Source: Sphingobacterium sp. R2
GTDB lineage: Bacteria > Bacteroidota > Bacteroidia > Sphingobacteriales > Sphingobacteriaceae
Reading direction: 5' to 3'
NCBI RefSeq assembly: GCF_040760075.1
Contig: NZ_CP142884.1
Coordinates: forward strand, 4,898,001-4,962,000
Length of the DNA: 64,000 nucleotides
Part shown: positions 1 to 8,855 of the stretch, in pieces
Layout: every line of letters starts with the position of its first letter
How positions within the stretch are numbered: the first letter of the stretch is position 1
Program-made: the position numbers and the translations under genes
Notes under the pieces: generated by a model
Databases searched by the model: none
What the model saw: only the letters and a program-made list of their open reading frames with translations
What the model was told of the DNA's origin: nothing

Positions 1-526
1 CAGTCAGATTGATAGGTTTAAAGGGTCCATTAGGCCTATCGCCTTTAACAACCATTGCTTCACGACCCTCACCCCTGCTATGGGGAAACAAGTAGTAATC
101 CTTTTTTCCATCTTTTCGCTTAACCTCAACAAGATCTGGCGCGTACATCACATCCCATTTACCATCGATCGCGTAAGTAAAAATAGCACCCTCATCCCGC
201 CAGCTGCTCAAATTTTCAATAGGAGCTGACCACATTCTAATGTCAGGCCCACAATAACTGCTAAAACGTAAGTCATGGGAACCAATGATGTAAGCACGAT
301 ATTTCCCGGGCTGGTCAGGATCTTCGAAAACACGGGGTTCGCCATCCGGAAGATGCTCCCATAGCGGTAGGTAAGGATTTCCTATAGACTGGTGCACAAA
401 GCCCTTACTAGGATCGTTGAGGTGATTTTGTTGCTGTCCAAGTGCTGTTGATGCTGATAAAATTCCTGTAACGGATAATAAAAATACCATTGTCCGTTTT
501 TTTAAGATAATATTTAGTCCCTTCAT
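1..526 (-). CDS. GH43-type glycosidase, partial (C-terminal part beyond window edge)
   Basis: An open frame starts at the ATG at 526 and runs off the left edge without a stop, giving 175 codons. The N-terminus has a basic stretch and a hydrophobic core ending near ALGQ, so it looks like a secreted or periplasmic protein. The visible part resembles the first blades of a GH43-like five-bladed propeller: it has GEPRVFEDPD, a CGPDIRMWSA segment and a DVMYAPDLVEV segment, typical of enzymes that remove arabinose or xylose side groups. An internal ATG at codon 13 is an alternative start directly before the hydrophobic segment. It follows the 623-1999 gene by 96 bp on the same strand and is probably the next gene of the same operon. 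The family is inferred; catalytic residues past the edge cannot be checked. Confidence 0.72.
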   Translation of the reverse strand, partial: MKGLNIILKKRTMVFLLSVTGILSASTALGQQQNHLNDPSKGFVHQSIGNPYLPLWEHLPDGEPRVFEDPDQPGKYRAYIIGSHDLRFSSYCGPDIRMWSAPIENLSSWRDEGAIFTYAIDGKWDVMYAPDLVEVKRKDGKKDYYLFPHSRGEGREAMVVKGDRPNGPFKPINLT

Positions 527-622
527 AAATTGAGTAAATTAATTTTTTTAAATCGCTGAGATATCTTGTATGCTGTTGCATTTTTTCTATTGGCTCAAAT
601 TACTTTGCGTCACGTTACTATC

Positions 623-1999
623 TTACCTCCCAAATTTCCAGCAATCGAAAAACAGGATATTCGATGGTGCCTTACCTTTAAAAACAAAATATAGATCGTG
701 TAGTCCCGATACTTTATCCGACAGCGCAGTCTCAACTGTAGTCCATCTGTCATCTCCTCCCGTCATGGGCACCTGTATCGTAGCTAACAACGCTCCATCA
801 ACCGCTCCCGAGCGTACTTCCATACGGATACCTCCATTATGAGTAGTTCCTACCCGTGCAAGAAAATTACGCGCTCCCTTCGCGCCAAAGTCAACATTCT
901 TCACACAGGTGAAAGCGCCATCTTTTTTTGCCTTTATAAAAACACCCACCTTTTTATTTTGGTAGGATTTAACGTGTTCGGACCAAGCGATCGTTTCAGC
1001 CTGATGAAGTTCATAGGGATTCACTTTGCCGGTCGCTTGAGTAATTCCGCTCGTCATTTTCATCGGATCTATACTGCCGTCTGGATTAAAATTCAGTTCC
1101 TGAACAGCGACAGATCGGGTAAAGCCCCCCCCTCCAGGTAAGGCACCATTATGGTAAAAGAAATAGGTTTTCCCTTTAAAATCGACAACGCCAGGATGAT
1201 TTGTAAAGGCTTTTCCTTCCGCAGGCATGATTATACCCCCGTACTTCCAAGGTCCCTCAGCTTTATCACTTGTGGAATAACCAATAAATTCAGGCAAAGG
1301 ACCTCCCGGCCAAAAAAGATAATACAAACTATTTCTTTTATACAACCAAGGCCCTTCCTCATAGGTCGTAGGTCGTTTCGGGTCTCCTTCCCTCTTTCCG
1401 AACGATGCTGCAGTCATGGGAACCTCAACAATATCACCTTTATAGGAGATCATATCTTCATTCAGCTTAACATATTTCAGCTGGGGATTACCCCAATACA
1501 TATGAGCTTGGCCGTCATCATCAATAAACACTGTAGGGTCGATATCTCCCCATTCGGTTTGCAGTAATGGTTTTCCAAGAGGATCGTAAAATGGTCCCAA
1601 TGGGCTATCTCCGACAGCAACGCCAATCGCACCTCGATTGTTCACTTTGGAAATGACAGGTACATAAAGATAAAATTTACCATTTTTTTCAACACATTGG
1701 GCCGCCCAAGCATCCCCTTTTGCCCATTCAAAATCTGTATAAGAAAGAATTGCACCATGATCGGTCCAATTTACCATATCATCGGTTGAATACACACGCC
1801 AATTGTTCATGTTAAACCAGGTGGATTCTTCTTCATCTTGTGTAGTATACAGATAAAGTCGGTTGTTATACACCAGAGGGGCGGGATCCGCAGTGTAAGC
1901 AGTCTGAACAATGGGGTTTTGTGCCCTTAATTTACCCACCATAACCAAGAATAAGATCAAAAATCCGAATTGGGATTGTATAAAAAAACGTTTCATCAT
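623..1999 (-). CDS. GH43 arabinofuranosidase/xylosidase with C-terminal CBM6
   Basis: A 458-residue secreted enzyme with a signal peptide ending near KLRAQ. Residues about 27-320 are a GH43 propeller. The usual acidic triad is visible: Asp in TADPAP, Asp in DIDPTVFIDDDG and Glu in TYEEGPWLY. After a short linker, residues about 330-458 (from NPYELHQAETIAW to the end at FFDCWKFGR) match a CBM6 beta-sandwich. The N-terminal NPIVQTAYTADPAP motif is typical of arabinoxylan arabinofuranohydrolases, so it probably removes arabinose from xylan or cleaves xylo-oligosaccharides; the linkage cannot be fixed from sequence. The gene follows the 2006-3565 gene with only 6 bp between, so the two are very likely translationally coupled. 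Confidence 0.88.
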   Translation of the reverse strand: MMKRFFIQSQFGFLILFLVMVGKLRAQNPIVQTAYTADPAPLVYNNRLYLYTTQDEEESTWFNMNNWRVYSTDDMVNWTDHGAILSYTDFEWAKGDAWAAQCVEKNGKFYLYVPVISKVNNRGAIGVAVGDSPLGPFYDPLGKPLLQTEWGDIDPTVFIDDDGQAHMYWGNPQLKYVKLNEDMISYKGDIVEVPMTAASFGKREGDPKRPTTYEEGPWLYKRNSLYYLFWPGGPLPEFIGYSTSDKAEGPWKYGGIIMPAEGKAFTNHPGVVDFKGKTYFFYHNGALPGGGGFTRSVAVQELNFNPDGSIDPMKMTSGITQATGKVNPYELHQAETIAWSEHVKSYQNKKVGVFIKAKKDGAFTCVKNVDFGAKGARNFLARVGTTHNGGIRMEVRSGAVDGALLATIQVPMTGGDDRWTTVETALSDKVSGLHDLYFVFKGKAPSNILFFDCWKFGR

Positions 2000-2005
2000 A
2001 TCATC

Positions 2006-3565
2006 TTAATTTGCCGTCAAATGAAAATAATCAAAATCTACATAGCCACCAGCGGCTTTAGCCGCATAGTTGAATAGTCCGAACCGATAGCCCATAAAAT
2101 GAGGAATGGTATAACTCATTTTTAACTCATTGCCTATCCTGTTCCAATTGCGCCCATCGGTACTATAAAAAAATTGAGCGAGATCTCTTTTGTTTGTAAA
2201 GTCACAGCTTGCTTTAAGATAGATGCGCTGCTGTTTGAGGCCAACCGTAGCCACCTCTTGCGGTACGCCTGTCGTCGCATTGATCATCACCAATGATTTT
2301 GTATTTCCTTCCATACGGACACCAACTAACCCATAATTTTTTTGCAATAGCGATAGGCCTGCAAAATCACCATCTTTCATGTTAGCAACCTCTATAGCAA
2401 TAGCGGCACTGCAAGTCGGCCCGACGGTACGCTGGGTAAGGGTGTTTTTGGCCGAGAGAAAATCATCGGTAAGATCGCGAGTATGCATTCTCAGAAAACC
2501 CGTTCGCGCTGTGACAGACCATAGATTATTGTCTGGATTATGGTTCCACTGCCACACCAGAGGAAGAGGCTTATCTCCGGGTATCCGGTCAAAATCATCG
2601 GAGTTAACGATTCCGGGAATTAAACTTTTATTTACAGGTAGATTTAAGGCAGCCGGCACTTTTCCGCCGATACCGAGCACGGGCCACCCATCTTCCCATG
2701 TGACAGGGACCAAAAATGGAATACGTCCTACAGCGCCATAATCCTGAAACAGATACGCATACCATTTGCCGTCCGGCATATCAATCAGCCCCCCTTGGGC
2801 CACACCTTGATCCTGCAAAACCACTTTCCCTTCATACGGACCTTCCAGTTGACTTGCCCGATGGACAATGACCGTGCGCATTCCTCCAGCGGGCCATGAA
2901 ATATTAAAAAGGTAATAAAAACCATTGATCTTAAACATTTGGGACCCCTCAGCAGGCAGCCCCACTTTACCTTCATTAGGCTTAGCAGGTAAAGAAGCAT
3001 CATCTATTAACACGCGTTCTGTCCCAGCTTTAATGCCTGAAAAGTCGGGCGACAATTCAGCAATATGGATCCGTCCGCTACCCCAGATCATATAATTTTT
3101 TCCTTGGTCAATGAATAAACTATGATCATGCATCATTGGACTAAACTCGGTAGAAACCCAATTTCCTTCCTCAATATCTGCCGCGCGATAGACATGTGTT
3201 TTACCTGTATTGGAAGAAAATGTACTTACATAGTACTGTCCATCATGAAAGCGTAAACTGCTTGCCCAAGAACCGTGCCCATACGCATTCTTCTGATTCG
3301 ACAAATTGAGTTCATCCTGATCTCCAAGGCGATCATACACATAATTAACCAAAGTCCAATTGACGAGATCTTTGGATTTCATTATCGGAACCCCAGGGCT
3401 CATGTGCATGGTGGTGCTGCTCATGTAATAGGTATCACCAACGCGTATCATGGACATATCGGGTACATCGGCAAAGATGATTGGATTACGGGCTTGCTGC
3501 GCTAATGAATCCAAAAACAGGATCATAAAGCCACAGACAAAAGCACTAATTTTAATTCTTAACAT
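2006..3565 (-). CDS. GH43 beta-xylosidase/arabinofuranosidase with C-terminal concanavalin-like domain
   Basis: A 519-residue secreted enzyme with a signal peptide ending near SLAQQ. Residues about 25-310 are a GH43 propeller: NPIIFADVPDMSMIRVGDTYY at the N-terminus with the catalytic base Asp, DHSLFIDQGKNYMIWGSG in the middle, and GLPAEGSQMFKING with the likely acid Glu. Residues about 330-519 fit the beta-xylosidase C-terminal concanavalin A-like domain that caps the active site in many GH43 enzymes. The architecture is that of subfamily-12-type GH43 proteins, recalled rather than computed. It probably acts on arabinoxylan-derived oligosaccharides in the periplasm. It lies 28 bp after the GH95 gene and 6 bp before the next GH43 gene. 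Confidence 0.88.
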   Translation of the reverse strand: MLRIKISAFVCGFMILFLDSLAQQARNPIIFADVPDMSMIRVGDTYYMSSTTMHMSPGVPIMKSKDLVNWTLVNYVYDRLGDQDELNLSNQKNAYGHGSWASSLRFHDGQYYVSTFSSNTGKTHVYRAADIEEGNWVSTEFSPMMHDHSLFIDQGKNYMIWGSGRIHIAELSPDFSGIKAGTERVLIDDASLPAKPNEGKVGLPAEGSQMFKINGFYYLFNISWPAGGMRTVIVHRASQLEGPYEGKVVLQDQGVAQGGLIDMPDGKWYAYLFQDYGAVGRIPFLVPVTWEDGWPVLGIGGKVPAALNLPVNKSLIPGIVNSDDFDRIPGDKPLPLVWQWNHNPDNNLWSVTARTGFLRMHTRDLTDDFLSAKNTLTQRTVGPTCSAAIAIEVANMKDGDFAGLSLLQKNYGLVGVRMEGNTKSLVMINATTGVPQEVATVGLKQQRIYLKASCDFTNKRDLAQFFYSTDGRNWNRIGNELKMSYTIPHFMGYRFGLFNYAAKAAGGYVDFDYFHLTAN

Positions 3566-3593
3566 AATAAAATAATTAAATGGTCACAGGAAT

Positions 3594-6050
3594 TCAGTAA
3601 GCCGTAAAAGTGTAGTATTCCCCGGGTACGGTCAGCACGTCGTATTCGTAATAGTGTGGTAATTTAATTCCTTTCAGATGTGATTCAGCTGACTGGATAG
3701 GTTTTGGTGTTCGTATTGAAGCAAGAAGAGCATTGCTCAGATGACCTTTTGCGAGTTGAATTCCAGACCCTTCCAATGCCGAAGCTGTACGAAGCCGCAA
3801 CATGCCACCTAAAGCAGAAAATATCCTGACTTCCTTTATCGTTCCTTTTTTCCACTGCATTTCAATTTCAAATCCCCCACGTGCGTTTATGCCTTTTACC
3901 CATCCGTCGCCCCATCGATCGGGAATCGCTGGCAGAAGATGAACAGCACCATCGTGACTTTGGATCAGCATTTCTGCCACACCTGCTGTTAGCCCAAAAT
4001 TACCATCTATCTGAAATGGGGGATGTGCTGTAAAAAGATTAGGATAGGTACGTCCATCTGGATGTTTTTCATCAGAAAGGGTCAGCATATTTTTTATAAT
4101 TTCGTACGCATGGTTTCCATCCAAAAGACGGGCCCATAAGTTTATTTTCCAGCCGATCGACCATCCTGTTGCGAAATCCCCGCGATAAATCAATGAATTA
4201 CGCGCTGCTTCAAACAATTCAGGTGTATCAAAAGGTGAAATTTGGTTCCCTGGAAATAAGCCATATAGGTGTGAAATATGCCGATGTTGATTTTGGGGAT
4301 CATCCACATCTTCCATCCATTCTTGTAGCTGGTTATATCGACCGATATGCATCGGTGGAATGCGGCGAGCCGTATTTAGCAATGTATCCCTGTAGCTAGA
4401 ATCGATACCCAGCACGTCTGCAGCCAAAGCGGTCCGAGTGAGCATGTCATAACACAGCTGGTTATCCATCGTCACCCCTGCAGCGAGTGGGCCTTGTTCG
4501 GGCGAAATTGAAGGGCTCAAAACAAGCCATTGCTGATCTGGATATCCACGATGTATTATAAGTGTAGACAAAAGAAAATCACAAGCGCCCTTCATAGTGG
4601 GGTAATATTGCTTTAAAAAAAAACGATCTCCCGTAAAAAGGTAATGCTCCCATACGTGTTGCGACAACCACAGCCCCCCACTGGGCCACATTCCAGCTGC
4701 CGCAAAATCAATAGGACTCGTCACACGCCAAATATCTGTATTATGGTGAGCTACCCAACCAGAAGCATTGTACATTGTTTTTGCCGTTTCTCTTCCACTT
4801 TCACTGAGTTCTTTAATCATAGAAAATAATGGCTGAAGGGTCCCGGAAAGGTTAGTTACATTCGCAGGCCAATAGTTCATTTCCGTGTTGATATTGATTG
4901 TATATTTACTATCCCAAGCGGGCTGCATGGAGCGGTTCCAGATGCCTTGTAGGTTAGCAGGTTGGCCACCTGGCTGCGAAGAACAGATAAGCAAATATCG
5001 ACCGAATTGAGCCAATAGGGTCACTAGCGCTGGATCCTGCGTACGGGCAAAATTTGCAATTCGTGTTGAAATAGGCTGTTGCTGTTCATTGTTGACGCTG
5101 CCCAAATGCAGTTGAAAACGGTTGAACTGCTTATTGTAAGTGGCTTTATGCTGCTGAAAAGCGAGCTGATAATCCTTACTCATTGCCTTTCGCAACCTTT
5201 CCGTGGCCTCCTTGAAGGGATCCGATCCCAACTGTTTATAATTTTTGAAATTACTAGCAATTGAAATATAAAGACGAATGGAAGTAGCATCCTTTATAGT
5301 AATCGTTTGGTCCTCAACAACTAGCGCTCCATCCGTAAGGTTGACGCCCGTATGGATCTGATAAACAACCTCTCCTTTAACCCCCTCATGATCAGTTCCT
5401 CGTCCTTCTAAAACCAGCTGATCACCGCTTTTAAAAATAATATGCTTCGACTCATTCTCATACGTCATGGTACAGTTGAGTTTTCCTTTCTTGCTCGACC
5501 GGATCTGCATTACGATCACATCATCAGCAAAGGAAGTGAAAACCTCCCTGGTATATGTTACCCCATCTACTGTATAATGAGAACGCGCTACAGCGTGCTC
5601 AATATCCAGTTCACGATAATAGTCCTGATAGTTGTCATGCCCCGGGAATCGCAACAGTATGTTACCGGCAGTTTGATAAGGCATGCCATGGGTCTTTGTA
5701 AAGAAAGTTTCATTTGCAAGCTTTTCAGCTTCAGCTGACTTCCCGTCAAATATATAATCCTGAATAGTTTTTAATGTCCTACCGCCTTTGGGGTTATCGT
5801 TCCGATAAGGGCTACCCGCCCAGATAGTTTCCTCATTAAGCTGCATACGTTCGCACGATGGGATTCCATAAAACATCGTACCCAACCGACCATTTCCTAA
5901 CGGTAAGGCCTGCTCCCATATCTTCTCATCAGCCGGCCGATCATACCATAGGGTTAAAGCCGACCGCTTTTGCGCAAACAAAAGTGTAGTATGCAATGTT
6001 ATGATTCCAATGAATGTGATAATATGCTTCCAAATAAGGCTTTTAATCAT
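3594..6050 (-). CDS. GH95 glycosidase, probable alpha-L-galactosidase (or fucosidase)
   Basis: An 818-residue secreted protein whose signal peptide ends near LLFAQ. Residues 32-90 (LTLWYDRPA, ALPLGNGRLG, LNEETIWAG) are the hallmark GH95 N-terminal beta domain. An (alpha/alpha)6 barrel follows, with NINTEMNYWP at about 386-395, SPSISPEQG as the likely acid-Glu region and IDGNFGLTAGVAEML with the Asp near the end. The family contains alpha-L-fucosidases and alpha-L-galactosidases. The residue two positions before the first catalytic Asn is Thr384; fucosidases such as bifidobacterial AfcA have His there, while the Bacteroides ovatus xylan-locus alpha-L-galactosidase is reported to have Thr. With the xylan context this favours removal of alpha-L-galactose from glucuronoarabinoxylan (inference). 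A 106-bp gap separates it from the upstream esterase gene. Confidence 0.88.
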   Translation of the reverse strand: MIKSLIWKHIITFIGIITLHTTLLFAQKRSALTLWYDRPADEKIWEQALPLGNGRLGTMFYGIPSCERMQLNEETIWAGSPYRNDNPKGGRTLKTIQDYIFDGKSAEAEKLANETFFTKTHGMPYQTAGNILLRFPGHDNYQDYYRELDIEHAVARSHYTVDGVTYTREVFTSFADDVIVMQIRSSKKGKLNCTMTYENESKHIIFKSGDQLVLEGRGTDHEGVKGEVVYQIHTGVNLTDGALVVEDQTITIKDATSIRLYISIASNFKNYKQLGSDPFKEATERLRKAMSKDYQLAFQQHKATYNKQFNRFQLHLGSVNNEQQQPISTRIANFARTQDPALVTLLAQFGRYLLICSSQPGGQPANLQGIWNRSMQPAWDSKYTININTEMNYWPANVTNLSGTLQPLFSMIKELSESGRETAKTMYNASGWVAHHNTDIWRVTSPIDFAAAGMWPSGGLWLSQHVWEHYLFTGDRFFLKQYYPTMKGACDFLLSTLIIHRGYPDQQWLVLSPSISPEQGPLAAGVTMDNQLCYDMLTRTALAADVLGIDSSYRDTLLNTARRIPPMHIGRYNQLQEWMEDVDDPQNQHRHISHLYGLFPGNQISPFDTPELFEAARNSLIYRGDFATGWSIGWKINLWARLLDGNHAYEIIKNMLTLSDEKHPDGRTYPNLFTAHPPFQIDGNFGLTAGVAEMLIQSHDGAVHLLPAIPDRWGDGWVKGINARGGFEIEMQWKKGTIKEVRIFSALGGMLRLRTASALEGSGIQLAKGHLSNALLASIRTPKPIQSAESHLKGIKLPHYYEYDVLTVPGEYYTFTAY

Positions 6051-6156
6051 TTCTCTTCATCCTATTTTTTACCGTTTCTGTCCTAAACAACCAATTTATC
6101 CATGTTAAACCCAGCTCGGCAAAATGTGTACTGGTTTATTGCTAATTAAAAAGTGT

Positions 6157-6990
6157 TTATTTTTTATCCTTAAATATTAATTGCGAAACATTATACAGGT
6201 CATTTTTCCACACATTGAAATCATGTCCTCCACGCTCCAGATAATAAATATGAGGCACCCCATGTTGCGAAAGGTAATCATGCGTACGTTTACTAATATC
6301 AAGCAAGCCGTCCTGGTCGCCACAGGATATCCAAAGTAGTTTTAGCTTTTCCTTCGCATCTTGCGGATTCGGGAGCAACTCTTGAGGCATCTTCGTATTG
6401 GGCGCAGAGGAAAAGCCTCCTACCCAGGCGAATGTATCGAGATGAGCCAGTCCAAAATTCAGCGCCTGACCGCCCCCCATCGATAACCCAAAAATCGCAC
6501 GGTGTTCGCGATCTTTGATAACGGGAAACTGATTTTCAACATACGGAATAAGGTCATTGAGAAGATCTTGTTCAAAAGTCGAAAACGCTGCAACCCGATC
6601 AGGTGCCATCACATTACCACCAGCACGGTCATCCTGCATAGCGCGGCCATTCGGCATAATAACCAGCATCGGTTCCATCTTTCCCTCGGCATATAGGTTA
6701 TCAAAAATAACCTGCGGGTTTCCATGTCTGAACCATTCCCTTTCATCTCCACCTATTCCATGCAGCAAGTACACTACAGGATATTTTTTAGTAGCATGAT
6801 ATCCAGGCGGCGTATAGATTAAAGCTTTTCTCGTTACCCCAACAGTTTTTGAAGGATAAACTAGGGAATCTATTTTTCCAGTTGAGGCCAATGCTCGCTC
6901 AAGATCAAATCCTTGTGGAGCAGCCTGCTGCGCTTGAGCGATTAAGCTGACAGAGAAAACGCACCATAGTGTGCAGATTATCTTTTTCAT
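6157..6990 (-). CDS. CE1-type feruloyl/acetyl esterase, secreted
   Basis: A 277-residue alpha/beta hydrolase of the esterase-D/CE1 type with a signal peptide ending near LIAQAQ. The oxyanion-hole region YLLHGIGGDE is at about 74-83, the nucleophile elbow GLSMGG puts Ser at about 170, an Asp occurs in SCGDQDG and the His in RGGHDFNVW near the C-terminus. This family includes feruloyl esterases and acetylxylan esterases that remove ester groups from xylan side chains. Single-domain proteins of this size in xylan loci are usually feruloyl esterases, but acetyl activity is equally possible. The gene lies 12 bp after the transketolase C-terminal subunit gene in the same operon. Confidence 0.86.
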   Translation of the reverse strand: MKKIICTLWCVFSVSLIAQAQQAAPQGFDLERALASTGKIDSLVYPSKTVGVTRKALIYTPPGYHATKKYPVVYLLHGIGGDEREWFRHGNPQVIFDNLYAEGKMEPMLVIMPNGRAMQDDRAGGNVMAPDRVAAFSTFEQDLLNDLIPYVENQFPVIKDREHRAIFGLSMGGGQALNFGLAHLDTFAWVGGFSSAPNTKMPQELLPNPQDAKEKLKLLWISCGDQDGLLDISKRTHDYLSQHGVPHIYYLERGGHDFNVWKNDLYNVSQLIFKDKK

Positions 6991-7002
6991 AATATAATTG
7001 AT

Positions 7003-7962
7003 TTAAACCTCTTTCCTTTTAAGTACACGTAACGCCGCTGCTACTATCGCGTCTGCATTCAGGCCATATTTGTCCATCAATGCACTCGGTGGCCCCGATT
7101 CACCGAAGCTATCGTTCACAGCCACATATTCCTGCGGCCTCGGCATTTTCTTCGTCAGCAATTGTGCGACACTATCGCCAAGTCCACCGATACGGTTATG
7201 TTCTTCAGCGGTAACGACACAGCCCGTCTTAGCTACAGAAGTCAGTACCGCTTTTTCGTCTAGGGGTTTGATGGTATGAATATTAATGATTTCGGCATCA
7301 ATACCCAATTTTTCCAACTCTTCTCCCGCACGGATGGCTTCCCACACTAGATGCCCTGTCGCCAATATAGTCACTGCGGTGCCTGGATTCAGCATCACGG
7401 CTTCACCAATCACAAATTCCTGATCTTCGGGTGTAAAAACCGGCACCACGGGACGACCAAATCGCAGGTAAACTGGTCCCTTGTGTTTAGCAGCAGCTAG
7501 TGTCGCGGCCTTCGTCTGGTTATAATCGCAAGGATTGATAACAGTCATTCCAGGAAGCATTTTCATCAATCCGATATCTTCCAATATCTGATGGGTCGCT
7601 CCATCTTCGCCCAAAGTCAGACCAGCATGCGAAGCTGCTATTTTTACGTTTTTATCCGAATAAGCAATGGATTGCCGAATTTGATCGTATACTCGCCCGG
7701 TTGAAAAATTAGCGAACGTTCCTGTGAAAGGTATTTTTCCACCGATGGTAAGTCCAGCTGCGATTCCCATCATATTTGCCTCTGCAATCCCTATCTGAAA
7801 AAAGCGTTCAGGAAAGGCTTTGATAAAATCGTTCATTTTTAGTGAACCGATTAGGTCGGCACATAGTGCGACCACATTTTCGTCCCGCTTTCCTGCTTCA
7901 AGCAAACCGGCTCCAAATCCCGAACGCGTGTCTTTTGACTCTGTATATGTATATTTTTTCAT
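7003..7962 (-). CDS. Transketolase, C-terminal (pyrimidine-binding) subunit
   Basis: A 319-residue cytoplasmic protein matching the pyrimidine-binding and C-terminal domains of transketolase. Visible landmarks are GSLKMNDFIKAFPERFFQIGIAEANM, with the Glu that activates thiamine diphosphate, then THQILEDIGLMK and the C-terminal IHTIKPLD and TAEEHNRIGGLG segments. It would form a heterodimer with the N-terminal subunit encoded immediately upstream (28-bp gap). Transketolase moves two-carbon units between xylulose-5-phosphate and other sugar phosphates, the main entry route for xylose and arabinose carbon. Its place inside a glycosidase operon suggests it is induced together with xylan breakdown. 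The split-subunit form is common in bacteria and is not damage. Confidence 0.92.
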   Translation of the reverse strand: MKKYTYTESKDTRSGFGAGLLEAGKRDENVVALCADLIGSLKMNDFIKAFPERFFQIGIAEANMMGIAAGLTIGGKIPFTGTFANFSTGRVYDQIRQSIAYSDKNVKIAASHAGLTLGEDGATHQILEDIGLMKMLPGMTVINPCDYNQTKAATLAAAKHKGPVYLRFGRPVVPVFTPEDQEFVIGEAVMLNPGTAVTILATGHLVWEAIRAGEELEKLGIDAEIINIHTIKPLDEKAVLTSVAKTGCVVTAEEHNRIGGLGDSVAQLLTKKMPRPQEYVAVNDSFGESGPPSALMDKYGLNADAIVAAALRVLKRKEV

Positions 7963-7990
7963 GTTTATCTATTTCAAAATCCTTTGCGTA

Positions 7991-8854
7991 TTAGGCGATA
8001 TAATCCCCCAATGTTTCTGCATTCTGATTTAAGGCCATTCTAAGTTGCTCATCGTTGGGAGCAATACCATGCCATTTATGTGAACCCATCATAAAGTCGA
8101 CGCCATTACCCATTTCCGTATGTAGCAACACCATTACTGGCATACCTACGCTAGTTGAAGCTTGAGCTTTTCGAAGTCCCGATATCACCGATTCAATATC
8201 ATTTCCTCGCATCACTTCAATAACGCTCCAGCCAAATGCCATCCATTTTCGCGGTAGATCGCCCAGCGAGAGCACATCATTGGTAGCACCATCAATCTGA
8301 GCGCCATTGTAATCTACAATGGCAATCAAATTGTCCATTTTGTTGTGTGCGGCATACATAGCCGCTTCCCATACTTGGCCTTCCTGTAATTCGCCATCCC
8401 CCATCAATACATACACTAAATGATTGTCATGGTTTAACTTTTTAGCCTGTGCAGCACCAATAGCGACAGAAAGCCCCTGTCCTAAAGACCCTGAAGCAAC
8501 ACGAATACCAGGAAGTCCTTCATGCGTCGTAGGATGTCCCTGAAGGCGTGAATTGAGTTTTCTGAAGGTGGAGAGTTCATCAACCGGAAAATAATCTGCC
8601 CGAGCAAGAACACTGTAAAACACCGGAGATATATGTCCATTGGAAAGGAAAAATAGATCCTCTCCAATACCGTCCAAGTCAAAATGGTCGTTTCGCTGCA
8701 TCAACTCAAAGTATAAGCACACCAACAATTCGGTACAACCCAACGATCCTCCGGGATGTCCTGACTGGCATGCATGCACCATCCGGATTATATCTCTCCG
8801 TACTTGTTTGACAATAGCTTCTAAATTATGTATACTATGTTTTGTCATGACCAT
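7991..8854 (-). CDS. Transketolase, N-terminal (TPP-binding) subunit
   Basis: About 287 residues, the thiamine-diphosphate-binding half of transketolase. It has CQSGHPGGSLG near the N-terminus, SNGHISPVFYS, GSLGQGLSVAIGAA, and the TPP/Mg motif GDGELQEGQVWEA followed by IVDYN. The longest frame would begin at 8878 and overlap the transaldolase gene by 23 bp; I chose the ATG at 8854, one base after that gene's TGA. The ATG at 8848 (MTKHS) is equally possible. No clear Shine-Dalgarno is present, so translation is probably coupled to the upstream gene. It pairs with the C-terminal subunit gene downstream to form a full transketolase for pentose phosphate interconversion. Confidence 0.9.
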   Translation of the reverse strand: MVMTKHSIHNLEAIVKQVRRDIIRMVHACQSGHPGGSLGCTELLVCLYFELMQRNDHFDLDGIGEDLFFLSNGHISPVFYSVLARADYFPVDELSTFRKLNSRLQGHPTTHEGLPGIRVASGSLGQGLSVAIGAAQAKKLNHDNHLVYVLMGDGELQEGQVWEAAMYAAHNKMDNLIAIVDYNGAQIDGATNDVLSLGDLPRKWMAFGWSVIEVMRGNDIESVISGLRKAQASTSVGMPVMVLLHTEMGNGVDFMMGSHKWHGIAPNDEQLRMALNQNAETLGDYIA

Positions 8855-8855
8855 C

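Noticed and set aside
1151..1567. Plus-strand open frame of 138 codons inside the GH43 gene
   Set aside because: It is antisense to a clear GH43 gene, has no family features and looks like a shadow frame.
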